From JBOGVA01 sp050692195 (GTDB lineage Bacteria; Actinomycetota; UBA4738): a stretch of DNA of 64,000 nucleotides. Below are positions 16,780 through 23,800 of this stretch, piece after piece. The stretch lies in contig JBOGVA010000093.1 of the NCBI GenBank assembly GCA_050692195.1, positions 7,282-71,281 of the forward strand, read 5' to 3'. The translations under genes and the position numbers were made by a program. Numbering within the stretch: the first letter of the stretch is position 1; each line of letters begins with the position of its first letter. The notes beneath the pieces were generated by a model that saw only the letters and a program-made list of their open reading frames with translations, was not told where the DNA came from and ran no database searches.

Positions 16780-16893
16780 GTGAAGGTTCGACCTTCGGTC
16801 AAGAAGATATGCGAGCGCTGCAAGCTGATCCGCCGGGGCGGCCGGGTCATGGTGATCTGCTCCAACCCACGGCACAAGCAGCGGCAGGGATAG
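16780..16893 (+). CDS. rpmJ: 50S ribosomal protein L36
   Basis: This 37-residue zinc protein of the large subunit reads MKVRPSVKKICERCK and VICSNPRHKQRQG. Cys11, Cys14, Cys27 and His32 are the zinc ligands, so it is the C+ form. GTG 16780 has GAGGAGG 8 nt upstream. It lies between infA and rpsM, the conserved position, and is easily missed because of its size. Confidence 0.97.
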   Translation: MKVRPSVKKICERCKLIRRGGRVMVICSNPRHKQRQG

Positions 16894-16908
16894 CGAGGGA
16901 GATCGCTC

Positions 16909-17283
16909 ATGGCCCGAATCGCCGGCGTCGACCTCCCCCGTGACAAGCGGGTGGACATCGCGCTCAGATACATCTACGGCATGGGCCCCAGCAGGGCGCT
17001 CCAGACCGTGGCGGCGCTCGAGCTCGACGGAGGGCGGAAGGTCCGGGACCTCACCGAGGAAGAGGTCGTTCGGATCCGCGAGTGGATCGAGCGCAACTAC
17101 AAGGTGGAGGGAGACCTTCGCCGTGACGTCGCGCAGGACATCAAGCGGAAGATCGAGATCAGCTCGTATCAAGGCATCCGGCATCGGCGGAGCCTTCCGG
17201 TCCACGGGCAGCGGACGCACACGAACGCCCGCACCCGCAAGGGCCCGAAGAAGACCGTCGGCGTCAGGCGGAAGAAGGTCTAA
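16909..17283 (+). CDS. rpsM: 30S ribosomal protein S13
   Basis: S13 sits in the 30S head and contacts P-site tRNA and bridge B1. The 124-residue product has ARIAGVDLPRDKRV, ALRYIYGMGPSRA, and the basic tail GQRTHTNARTRKGPKKTVGV. ATG 16909 is preceded by GCGAGGGAG. It is followed 15 nt later by rpsK. Confidence 0.99.
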   Translation: MARIAGVDLPRDKRVDIALRYIYGMGPSRALQTVAALELDGGRKVRDLTEEEVVRIREWIERNYKVEGDLRRDVAQDIKRKIEISSYQGIRHRRSLPVHGQRTHTNARTRKGPKKTVGVRRKKV

Positions 17284-17298
17284 GGAGACGAGGCCAGG

Positions 17299-17691
17299 AT
17301 GGCGAAGCCCAAGACCAAGAAGCCCCGGCGGCGGGAGAAGAAGAGCGTCTCGCATGGCCAGGCCCACATCAAGTCGACGTTCAACAACACGATCATCAAC
17401 ATCACCGACCTGGAGGGAAACACCCTGTCATGGGCCAGTGCAGGCAACGTCGGGTTCAAGGGCTCTCGCAAGTCCACGCCATTCGCGGCCCAGCTCGCGG
17501 CCGAGGCCGCGGCTCGCCGTGCCCAGGAGCACGGCTTGACCAAAGTGGACGTCTTCGTAAAGGGTCCGGGCTCCGGGCGAGAAACGGCCATCCGTTCCCT
17601 GGCCGCAACGGGGCTGGAGATCCTGGGCATCCAGGACGTCACTCCAGTACCGCACAACGGTTGCCGGCCCCGGAAGAGGCGGCGCGTCTGA
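17299..17691 (+). CDS. rpsK: 30S ribosomal protein S11
   Basis: S11 forms the 30S platform with S6 and S18 near the Shine-Dalgarno helix. The 130-residue product has the Lys/Arg-rich N-terminus, HIKSTFNNTIINITDLEGN, GFKGSRKSTPFAAQ, and the C-terminal DVTPVPHNGCRPRKRRRV. The next gene is rpoA, not rpsD. Confidence 0.99.
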   Translation: MAKPKTKKPRRREKKSVSHGQAHIKSTFNNTIINITDLEGNTLSWASAGNVGFKGSRKSTPFAAQLAAEAAARRAQEHGLTKVDVFVKGPGSGRETAIRSLAATGLEILGIQDVTPVPHNGCRPRKRRRV

Positions 17692-17714
17692 GACGTTGTC
17701 GTAAATAGGCAAGA

Positions 17715-17776
17715 CCCTCGGCTCGAAGGCCGGGGGAGGCAGACTGACTGCGGGGCAGAAATGGATGATCCCCCGC
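17715..17776 (+). promoter_or_regulatory. Two hairpins in the rpoA leader
   Basis: The 99-nt rpsK-rpoA gap contains CCCTCGGC/GCCGGGGG (17715-17722 with 17729-17736, one G-T pair) and GCGGGG/CCCCGC (17750-17755 with 17771-17776). The second stem ends 1 nt before the AGGGAGGTG ribosome site of rpoA, so it could affect access to that site. This gap occupies the place where rpsD sits in many relatives. No T-tract follows either stem. Confidence 0.45.
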
Positions 17777-17790
17777 CAGGGAGGTGCACG

Positions 17791-18723
17791 TTGCTCATCG
17801 TCGCTCGACCCCAGATCCATGAGGAGAGCCTCACGCCCACACGCTCGAAGTTCTCCATCGAACCGCTCCAGCCGGGCTTCGGTTACACGCTCGGCAACGC
17901 GCTCCGGCGAACGCTGCTTTCGTCGATCCCCGGCGCCGCCATCTCCTCGGTGAGGATCGACGGCGTCCTGCACGAGTTCTCGACGATCCCGAAGATCACC
18001 GAGGACGTCACCGACATCATCCTCAACCTCAAGCAGCTCGTGATTCGATCCGAGGTGGAGGAGCCGGTCACCGCCTTCCTGAAGGCGAAGGGCCCCGCCG
18101 ACGTGACCGCGGGCGACGTCCAGCCGCCCGCCGGCGTGGAGATCCTCAACCCGGACCTGCACATCGCCACGCTCGGCAAGGGAGCGACGATGGAGCTCGA
18201 GCTGGTGGTGCAGCGTGGGGTGGGGTATGTGCCCGCGGAGAAGAACAAGAATCCCCGGGACCCGATCGGAGTGATCCCTGTCGACTCGCTGTTCTCGCCG
18301 GTGCGCCGGGTGACGTACTCGGTGGAGAACACCCGCGTGGAGCAGATGACCGACCGGGACCGGCTGATCCTGGACGTCGAGACGGACGGTTCGATCTCCC
18401 CACGGGAGGGCCTGGCCTCTGCCGGCACCACGCTGACGGAGCTCGCGAACCTGTTCGGGGAGCTGGCGGAAAGCCCGGGCCTCACGGTCGGTCCGGCCGC
18501 CACCGAGTCGGCCCTGACCGGGGATCTGGCCTTGACCATCGAGGACCTCAACCTGACGGTACGCTCCTACAACTGCCTGAAGCGGGAGGGAATCAACACC
18601 GTCGGAGAGCTGGTCGAGAAGAGCGAGGCCGAGCTCATGGACATCCGCAACTTCGGACAGAAGTCCATCGAGGAGGTCAAGTCCAAGCTCGACGAGCTCG
18701 GGTTGACCCTTCGGGAGGAGTAG
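17791..18723 (+). CDS. rpoA: RNA polymerase subunit alpha
   Basis: The alpha subunit nucleates RNA polymerase assembly and contacts UP elements and activators. I start it at TTG 17791 because GGAGG ends 6 nt upstream and the protein then opens LLIVARPQIHEES, aligning with actinobacterial RpoA; the in-frame ATG 17761 lacks a ribosome site and adds ten non-homologous residues. From TTG it is 310 residues. The N-terminal domain has FSIEPLQPGFGYTLGNALRRTLLSSIPGAAI; the C-terminal domain has LTVRSYNCLKREGI and ELMDIRNFGQKSIEEVKSKL. Confidence 0.97.
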   Translation: MLIVARPQIHEESLTPTRSKFSIEPLQPGFGYTLGNALRRTLLSSIPGAAISSVRIDGVLHEFSTIPKITEDVTDIILNLKQLVIRSEVEEPVTAFLKAKGPADVTAGDVQPPAGVEILNPDLHIATLGKGATMELELVVQRGVGYVPAEKNKNPRDPIGVIPVDSLFSPVRRVTYSVENTRVEQMTDRDRLILDVETDGSISPREGLASAGTTLTELANLFGELAESPGLTVGPAATESALTGDLALTIEDLNLTVRSYNCLKREGINTVGELVEKSEAELMDIRNFGQKSIEEVKSKLDELGLTLREE

Positions 18724-18726
18724 GGA

Positions 18727-19095
18727 TTGCCCAGGCCCAGGAAGGGACCGCGACTGGGGTCCGGCCCGGCGCACGAGCGCCTGCTTCTGGGCGGGCTGGC
18801 CGCACAGCTTTTCCAGCACGGCCGGATCCGTACTACGGAGGCAAAGGCCAAGGCTCTCCGTCCCCTTGCCGAGCACCTGATCACCTTCGCCAAGCGGGGT
18901 GACGTTCAGGCCAGGCGGCAGGTCCTGAAGACGGTCCCGGACCGAGACGTCGTCCACAAGCTGTTCTCGGAGATCGGGCCCCGGTACGCGGAGCGCAACG
19001 GTGGCTACACCCGGGTCCTCAAGCTTGGGCAGCGCAAGGGCGACGGCGCCGCCATGGCGCTCATCGAGCTGCTGCCGGCAGAAGAACAGGAGTAG
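18727..19095 (+). CDS. rplQ: 50S ribosomal protein L17
   Basis: L17 lies near the exit tunnel. The 122-residue product has GSGPAHERLLLGGLAAQLFQHGRIRTTEAKAKALRPL in family order and ends GDGAAMALIELL. The start is TTG 18727, 3 nt after the rpoA stop, with GGGAGGAG at the rpoA 3' end serving as the ribosome site. Confidence 0.97.
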   Translation: MPRPRKGPRLGSGPAHERLLLGGLAAQLFQHGRIRTTEAKAKALRPLAEHLITFAKRGDVQARRQVLKTVPDRDVVHKLFSEIGPRYAERNGGYTRVLKLGQRKGDGAAMALIELLPAEEQE

Positions 19096-19112
19096 GCACG
19101 CCCCGAGAACCG

Positions 19113-19862
19113 GTGGCGGACGTCATCAAGCTGGTTCTGGCCTACGACGGGACCGGCTTTCACGGGTGGGCTCGGCAGCCGGGTGTTCGTACCGTCCAGG
19201 GCGTGCTGGAGGAGGCCTTGGGGCGGATGCTCCGCCAGCCCCCCAGGCTCTCCGTGGCGGGGCGGACAGATGCCGGTGTGCACGCCGAGGGGCAGGTCGC
19301 TTCGTTCGCGGCGCCGGCGGGCACCGACCCCGCCCGGATCCAGGTCGCCCTCAACGCGATGCTGGGGCCGGAGATCGTGGTCATGGGTGCGGAGGTCGCT
19401 CCGGAGACGTTCGACGCCCGGCACAGCGCCACCGGCCGCGAATACCTCTACCGGATGGACACCGGCCCACTGCCCGATCCCTTCACCGCCAGATTCGTAT
19501 GGCACCGCCCCGCCCGGCTCTCGCTGCCCCGGATGCGGGCTGCGGCGCACACCCTGGTGGGCGAACATGACTTCGCCTCCTTCTGCCGCGCTCCCAAGCT
19601 CCCTTCGGGCGCCGTCCGGAGGCTGATCCGATTGGCGGTGAGCGCCCGAGACGATCGGGTGGAGTTCAGGGCCCTTGCCGACGGCTTCCTCCACCAGATG
19701 GTGCGGAGCGTGGTCGGCACGCTCGTGGCGGTGGGCGAAGGCAAGATCGAACCCCAGGCGATGGCGGACATCCTCAGTGCCCGGAGCCGGTCGGCCGCCG
19801 GCCCGGTCGCCCCTCCCCAAGGTCTTTCGCTGGTCCGGGTCCTGTACGGGCATCGTCGCTGA
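19113..19862 (+). CDS. truA: tRNA pseudouridine(38-40) synthase
   Basis: TruA isomerises uridines 38-40 in the anticodon arm of tRNAs. The 249-residue protein has the catalytic Asp53 in AGRTDAGVHAEGQ, the LAYDGTGFHGWARQPG opening, and the FLHQMVRSVVGTLVAVGEG segment near the C-terminus. GTG 19113 is chosen because the homologous sequence begins there. It follows rplQ, as in most actinobacteria and firmicutes. Confidence 0.97.
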   Translation: MADVIKLVLAYDGTGFHGWARQPGVRTVQGVLEEALGRMLRQPPRLSVAGRTDAGVHAEGQVASFAAPAGTDPARIQVALNAMLGPEIVVMGAEVAPETFDARHSATGREYLYRMDTGPLPDPFTARFVWHRPARLSLPRMRAAAHTLVGEHDFASFCRAPKLPSGAVRRLIRLAVSARDDRVEFRALADGFLHQMVRSVVGTLVAVGEGKIEPQAMADILSARSRSAAGPVAPPQGLSLVRVLYGHRR

Positions 19863-19953
19863 TCACGCGGCCATACGCAGGACGCCCCGGCGGTTACCGA
19901 ACCGTAACTGCCGGGTGAAGGCGGCGTTGCTACGTGGCCCCACCATCAGACGC

Positions 19954-20799
19954 ATGACCGATCGAAAGGACACCGCGACGAAGCGGCTCGTCTCTATCTT
20001 CGTCGGCCTGGGGTTGCTATCGGCCGCGTGCGGTGGGCCGGCGCGGCCCCCCAAGCCCATGTCGACCCCCCCTGCGAAGGAGTGGTCCACCGCCCCGCCC
20101 AGCCCGGCTCCGGCTCCCAGTCCGACCGAGACGGAGGAGCCGCCGGGCGACACCGGGGAAACGATCCCCGCCTCGCTGATCGGGACTCAGTGGTACACGC
20201 TGCCCACCACCGAGAAGGTCGTGGCGCTCACCTTCGACGCCGGTGCCAACGCCCAGGGGATTCCATCGATCCTGGCAACCCTGGCCGCGCACGACGTCCC
20301 GGCCACCTTCTTCCTTACGGGTAAGTGGGTGGAGGTCTATCCTGACCACGCGGCCCGGATCGGCGCGGCGTATCCCGTCGCAAACCACAGCTACAGCCAC
20401 CCCGACCTGACCCAGTTCTCCGACGGCCTGGTGGAGCGAGAGATCACCGGGGCCAACGACCGAATCGAGCGGGCAACGGGCCGGGACACCCGTCCCATCT
20501 TCCGTTTCCCTTTCGGGGCCAGCGACCGGAGGACCATTGGCATCGCCAACTCGCTCGGATACGGGTGCATCAACTGGACGGTGGACACCCGCGGGTGGCA
20601 AGGAACGTCTGGGGGGCAATCCGTGGCCCTGATCGTGGACCGCGTACTGAACGCACTCCAGCCGGGCCAGATTGTCATCATGCACGTCGGGTCCCATCCC
20701 GCCGACGGCTCGACCCTGGATGCGGATGCCTTACCGCGGATCATCGAAGAGATCCGGGCCCGCGGCTACGGATTCGTGACGATCGATCAATACCTTTGA
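19954..20799 (+). CDS. Polysaccharide deacetylase (NodB domain) lipoprotein
   Basis: A predicted cell-surface carbohydrate esterase, 281 residues. The N-terminus has a basic start, a hydrophobic stretch and Cys in LLSAACGG, consistent with a lipoprotein signal, then a Pro/Ser/Thr-rich linker. The NodB domain follows: LTFDAGAN, the metal-binding NHSYSH, RFPFG, DTRGW and IVIMHVG. The usual TFDDG is TFDAG here, so the second Asp is Ala. ATG 19954 lacks a clear ribosome site. Substrate (peptidoglycan or another glycan) cannot be told from sequence. Confidence 0.85.
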   Translation: MTDRKDTATKRLVSIFVGLGLLSAACGGPARPPKPMSTPPAKEWSTAPPSPAPAPSPTETEEPPGDTGETIPASLIGTQWYTLPTTEKVVALTFDAGANAQGIPSILATLAAHDVPATFFLTGKWVEVYPDHAARIGAAYPVANHSYSHPDLTQFSDGLVEREITGANDRIERATGRDTRPIFRFPFGASDRRTIGIANSLGYGCINWTVDTRGWQGTSGGQSVALIVDRVLNALQPGQIVIMHVGSHPADGSTLDADALPRIIEEIRARGYGFVTIDQYL

Positions 20800-20842
20800 G
20801 GGCTGCGTTCTCGCCATAACCGGAGATTCAGCGTCTGCGTCT

Positions 20843-20872
20843 TTGACGATGCCGCGAATCCCCAGGTAAACT
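20843..20872 (+). promoter_or_regulatory. Promoter of rplM-rpsI
   Basis: TTGACG (20843-20848) and TAAACT (20867-20872) are spaced by 18 nt. Transcription would start near 20879, leaving a leader of about 36 nt that contains the small inverted repeat GGCCGG-TT-CCGGCC, just ahead of the rplM ATG. Confidence 0.65.
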
Positions 20873-20914
20873 CCCCCGTCGGCCGGTTCCGGCCGCTCGC
20901 CTCATCAAGGACCA

Positions 20915-21736
20915 ATGAAGACCTTCTCGCCGAGACCGCATGACATCGTGCGTCGCTGGTACGTCGTCGACGCCAATGGCGCCGTGCTCGGCCGCCTGGC
21001 GTCGGAGGTGGCGAAGATCCTCCGGGGCAAGCACAAGCCGATCTTCTCGCCGCATATGGACACCGGCGACCACGTCGTCGTGGTCAACGCGCGCAGCGTC
21101 CGTGTCACCGGAGGGAAGGAGACGGAGAAGACCTACTACCGGCATTCGGGCTACCCGGGAGGCCTTCGGGAGATCGGGTACGCCAGGCTATTGGCGGAGC
21201 GGCCGGTCCTCGCTGTGGAGAAGGCCATCCGGGGGATGCTCCCGAAGAACCGGCTGGGCCGGCAGATGTTCCGGAAGCTGTCGGTATACGAGGGAGCCGA
21301 GCACCCCCATCAAGCCCAGAAGCCGTCGGCCCTCAGGCTGGGCGAGATTCCCAAGTGGGAAGGGCTGCCCGAGCGCGAAGCCGCTCGCCCGCCCGAGCCG
21401 GCGTCAAGCGGCCGGGCCCGTGGGAGAGGTGAGTCGGCCGCCGCGACGGAGCAAGCCGAACGAAGGAAGCCAGCCAAGAGGCCGTCTGCCAAGAGGCCTT
21501 CGGCCAAGCGAGCTTCGGCCAAGCGAGCTTCGGCCAAGAGCGCTTCCGGCGGCGCCACGGCCAAGAGCGCTCCAGCCAGGGGACGACCGGCCAGGAGATC
21601 CGCACCGAAGACCTCCTCGGCGAAGAGCCGGGCGACACCCCGGCGGGCGGCCAGGACCGCGGCCAAGTCCGAGAAGGTCGCCGAGAGCAAGAGGAGCTCC
21701 TCCACCCAGCGTTCCAAATCGAAGAAGGAGTCGTGA
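20915..21736 (+). CDS. rplM: 50S ribosomal protein L13 with Lys/Ala/Ser-rich tail
   Basis: L13 is an early-assembly 23S protein. Residues 1-150 match the family: RRWYVVDANGAVLGRLASEVA, RGKHKPIFSPHMDTGDHVVVVNA, GMLPKNRLGRQMFRKL and VYEGAEHPHQAQKP. The remaining ~123 residues form a basic tail with five AKRPS/AKRAS-type pentapeptides and further K/S/A/P-rich sequence, giving 273 residues against the usual ~147. The tail resembles histone-H1-like or mycobacterial basic extensions; its role is unknown. It overlaps rpsI at TGATG. Confidence 0.95.
   Translation: MKTFSPRPHDIVRRWYVVDANGAVLGRLASEVAKILRGKHKPIFSPHMDTGDHVVVVNARSVRVTGGKETEKTYYRHSGYPGGLREIGYARLLAERPVLAVEKAIRGMLPKNRLGRQMFRKLSVYEGAEHPHQAQKPSALRLGEIPKWEGLPEREAARPPEPASSGRARGRGESAAATEQAERRKPAKRPSAKRPSAKRASAKRASAKSASGGATAKSAPARGRPARRSAPKTSSAKSRATPRRAARTAAKSEKVAESKRSSSTQRSKSKKES
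21473..21547 (+). repeat. Five tandem 15-bp repeats within rplM
   Basis: Units of pattern GCCAAG(A/C)(G/GA)..(T)TCG begin at 21473, 21488, 21503, 21518 and 21533; the third and fourth are identical. They encode AKRPS, AKRPS, AKRAS, AKRAS and AKSAS in the L13 tail. In-frame slippage could change copy number without breaking the gene. Confidence 0.85.
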
Positions 21737-22140
21737 TGGCAGAGGTCAGAAGCTCCGGGGTCGCGATGGGCACCGGCCGGCGCAAGGAGGCGGTGGTTCG
21801 GATACGGCTGGTGGAGGGCACGGGCAAGATCTTGCTCAACGGCCGTGCGCTCGAGGATTACTTCCCGTCGCGGGCCCACCGTATGATCGTCACGTCTCCG
21901 CTGCGGCTGGCCGGCCGAGAGAAGGATTTCGACGTCATCGCCCGGCTCGACGGCGGCGGCGTCTCCGGGCAGGCCGGAGCACTTCGCCACAGCATCGCGC
22001 GGGCGCTCATCGACTACGACCCCGAGCTTCGCCCCCAGCTCAAGAAAGAGGGATTCCTGACGCGGGATGCTCGTGAGAAGGAGCGCCGGAAGTACGGCCT
22101 GAAGAAGGCTCGCAAGGCTCCGCAGTACTCGAAGCGCTAA
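21736..22140 (+). CDS. rpsI: 30S ribosomal protein S9
   Basis: S9 reaches the P-site tRNA anticodon with its C-terminal tail. The 134-residue product has GTGRRKEAVVRIRLVEGTGK, GGGVSGQAGALRHSIARAL and the universal ending KKARKAPQYSKR. ATG 21736 lies 5 nt after AAGGAG; the adjacent GTG 21733 is too close to that site. The 3' end overlaps a convergent gene by 4 nt. Confidence 0.98.
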   Translation: MAEVRSSGVAMGTGRRKEAVVRIRLVEGTGKILLNGRALEDYFPSRAHRMIVTSPLRLAGREKDFDVIARLDGGGVSGQAGALRHSIARALIDYDPELRPQLKKEGFLTRDAREKERRKYGLKKARKAPQYSKR

Positions 22141-22397
22141 TTGTCTCTGGCATTCCCTGCGGCGTCGGCTGCGTCGTGGCCGGCCTCCTCCAAGAGGGCC
22201 TTGGCCTGCGCAACCGATTCCTCGGGGATCCACAGGTCGACGGGGCCCATCCGGTAGGGTCCTTCGCTCTCGCCCTTGAGCATCACGTGGATGCCTTCTG
22301 ACTCCAGCAGACCCTTGACCAAGTGTCCTTCCGGGATGGTCGGTGCGGTGAAGAACAGCACCATGCGGGAGGCCGAAGATGGGTCGGGGTGTCCCAT
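22137..22397 (-). CDS. DUF2007-type small protein
   Basis: An 86-residue protein with the DUF2007 pattern: hydrophobic strand MVLFFTAPTIPEGHLVKGLLESEGI, a short loop, then VDLWIPEESVAQAKALLEEA. Family members are predicted signal-transducing or ligand-binding domains, but no function is proven. It is convergent with rpsI (4-nt overlap) and divergent from glmM with only 26 nt between start codons, where a symmetric -10 element could serve both directions. Confidence 0.75.
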   Translation of the reverse strand: MGHPDPSSASRMVLFFTAPTIPEGHLVKGLLESEGIHVMLKGESEGPYRMGPVDLWIPEESVAQAKALLEEAGHDAADAAGNARDN

Positions 22398-22408
22398 ATC
22401 GATGCCCG

Positions 22409-22415
22409 TAAGATA
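22409..22415. promoter_or_regulatory. Shared -10 element between DUF2007 gene and glmM
   Basis: TAAGATA reads as TAAGAT on the plus strand (22409-22414, 9 nt before glmM ATG) and as TATCTT on the minus strand (22415-22410, 12 nt before the DUF2007 ATG). With 26 nt between the two starts there is little room for other promoters. glmM would be nearly leaderless. Confidence 0.45.
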
Positions 22416-22423
22416 GCCGAACC

Positions 22424-23767
22424 ATGGGCCGGCTGTTCGGGACGGACGGGGTCAGGGGCGTCGCCAACCGGGACCTGACGGGGGAGCTGGCCTACCGGCT
22501 CGGTCGGGCCGCGGTGGTCGTGCTGGCCGAGAGCGGTAAGAGCCGGCCCCTCATCGCCGTTGGGCGGGACACACGCGCCTCGGGCGAATTCCTGGAGGCG
22601 GCGCTGGCCGCGGGCATCTGCTCCGCAGGTGGCGACGCCGTTCTCCTGGGAGTCTGCACGACCCCCGGGGTAGCCTTCCTGACCCAGGATCTGGAGGCCC
22701 AAGCCGGCGCAGTCATCTCCGCCTCCCACAACCCCGCCGAGTACAACGGGATCAAGTTTTTCGGATCGGGCGGCTACAAGCTCCCCGACGAGGCGGAGTT
22801 GGAGATCGAGCGGATCGTCGAGGGCGATCTGGGCCCGCGTCCTGCGGGCCGCGGCGTCGGGCGAATCGTTGTCGCGAGGGATGCCGGAGAACGCTACATC
22901 GCGCACCTCGCCGAGACGGCGAACGGCTCGCTCGAGGGTTTGCGGATCGTGGTGGACTGCGCGAACGGGGCCGCTTCGGGCGTGGCTCCAGATCTGCTGC
23001 GGCGACTGGGCGCCGAAGTCGTCCCCATCAATGCCGAACCCGACGGCTGGAACATCAACCAGGGGTGCGGGTCGACGGTGCCTCAGGTGGCCGGCCTGGC
23101 GGTCGTGAAGGAGGACGCCGATGTCGGCGTGGCCCACGACGGGGATGCCGATCGGGTCATGTTCGCCGATCACGACGGCAACGTGATCGACGGTGATCAG
23201 GTGCTCGCGGCGTGTGCCCGCGCCATGCATGAGGTGGGCGAGCTCGCCCAGAACACGGTGGTGACGACGGTCATGGCCAACCTTGGGTTCCGCCTCGCCA
23301 TGCAGGAGGCCGGCATCGAAGTGGTCGAGACCAAGGTCGGGGACCGGTACGTGCTGGAGGAGATGTTGCGAACGGGCGCCATGCTTGGTGGCGAGCAGTC
23401 CGGACACCTGATCTTCCTGCGCCACGCCACCACCGGCGACGGGCTGCTCACCGCCGTCCAGTTCCTGACGCTGGCCCAGCGCAAGGGGATCCCGGTGGCC
23501 GAGCTGGCCTCCGCCATGAAGAGATTCCCGCAGGTCCTGGTGAACGTCTCGGTCCCCAACCCGAACAGCCTGGACGACTCGAGGCCCGTGTGGGAGGCGG
23601 TAGCGAAGGCCGAGGAGGCGCTCGGGGGCGCTGGCAGGGTACTGGTCAGGGCCTCCGGCACGGAGCCGCTCATCCGGGTGATGGTGGAGGCCGCCACCGA
23701 GGAGGAGGCGCGAAACCAAGCGGAGGCCATCTCGTCGGTCGTCCAGGGTCTCCTCGGCCGTTCCTGA
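22424..23767 (+). CDS. glmM: Phosphoglucosamine mutase
   Basis: It converts glucosamine-6-phosphate to glucosamine-1-phosphate for UDP-GlcNAc and peptidoglycan synthesis. The 447-residue enzyme opens GRLFGTDGVRGVANRDLT, has the phospho-acceptor Ser101 in SASHNP, the Mg-binding DGDADR (239-244), the sugar loop GGEQSGH, and the phosphate-binding RASGTEPLIRVM. It is followed directly by glmS, which makes its substrate. The ATG has no ribosome site, consistent with leaderless initiation. Confidence 0.98.
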   Translation: MGRLFGTDGVRGVANRDLTGELAYRLGRAAVVVLAESGKSRPLIAVGRDTRASGEFLEAALAAGICSAGGDAVLLGVCTTPGVAFLTQDLEAQAGAVISASHNPAEYNGIKFFGSGGYKLPDEAELEIERIVEGDLGPRPAGRGVGRIVVARDAGERYIAHLAETANGSLEGLRIVVDCANGAASGVAPDLLRRLGAEVVPINAEPDGWNINQGCGSTVPQVAGLAVVKEDADVGVAHDGDADRVMFADHDGNVIDGDQVLAACARAMHEVGELAQNTVVTTVMANLGFRLAMQEAGIEVVETKVGDRYVLEEMLRTGAMLGGEQSGHLIFLRHATTGDGLLTAVQFLTLAQRKGIPVAELASAMKRFPQVLVNVSVPNPNSLDDSRPVWEAVAKAEEALGGAGRVLVRASGTEPLIRVMVEAATEEEARNQAEAISSVVQGLLGRS

Positions 23768-23785
23768 ATCGGGTTTGCTCGCTGC

Positions 23786-23791
23786 TACGAT
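23786..23791 (+). promoter_or_regulatory. -10 element for near-leaderless glmS
   Basis: TACGAT lies 9 nt before the glmS ATG and no Shine-Dalgarno-like sequence intervenes. No convincing -35 is visible. The glmM-glmS gap is only 33 nt, so glmS may also be read through from glmM. Confidence 0.4.
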
Positions 23792-23800
23792 TGACCTCTC

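Noticed and set aside
17761..17790. ATG start for rpoA at 17761
   Set aside because: It lacks a ribosome site and adds ten non-homologous residues; TTG 17791 is preceded by GGAGG at ideal spacing and matches RpoA N-termini.
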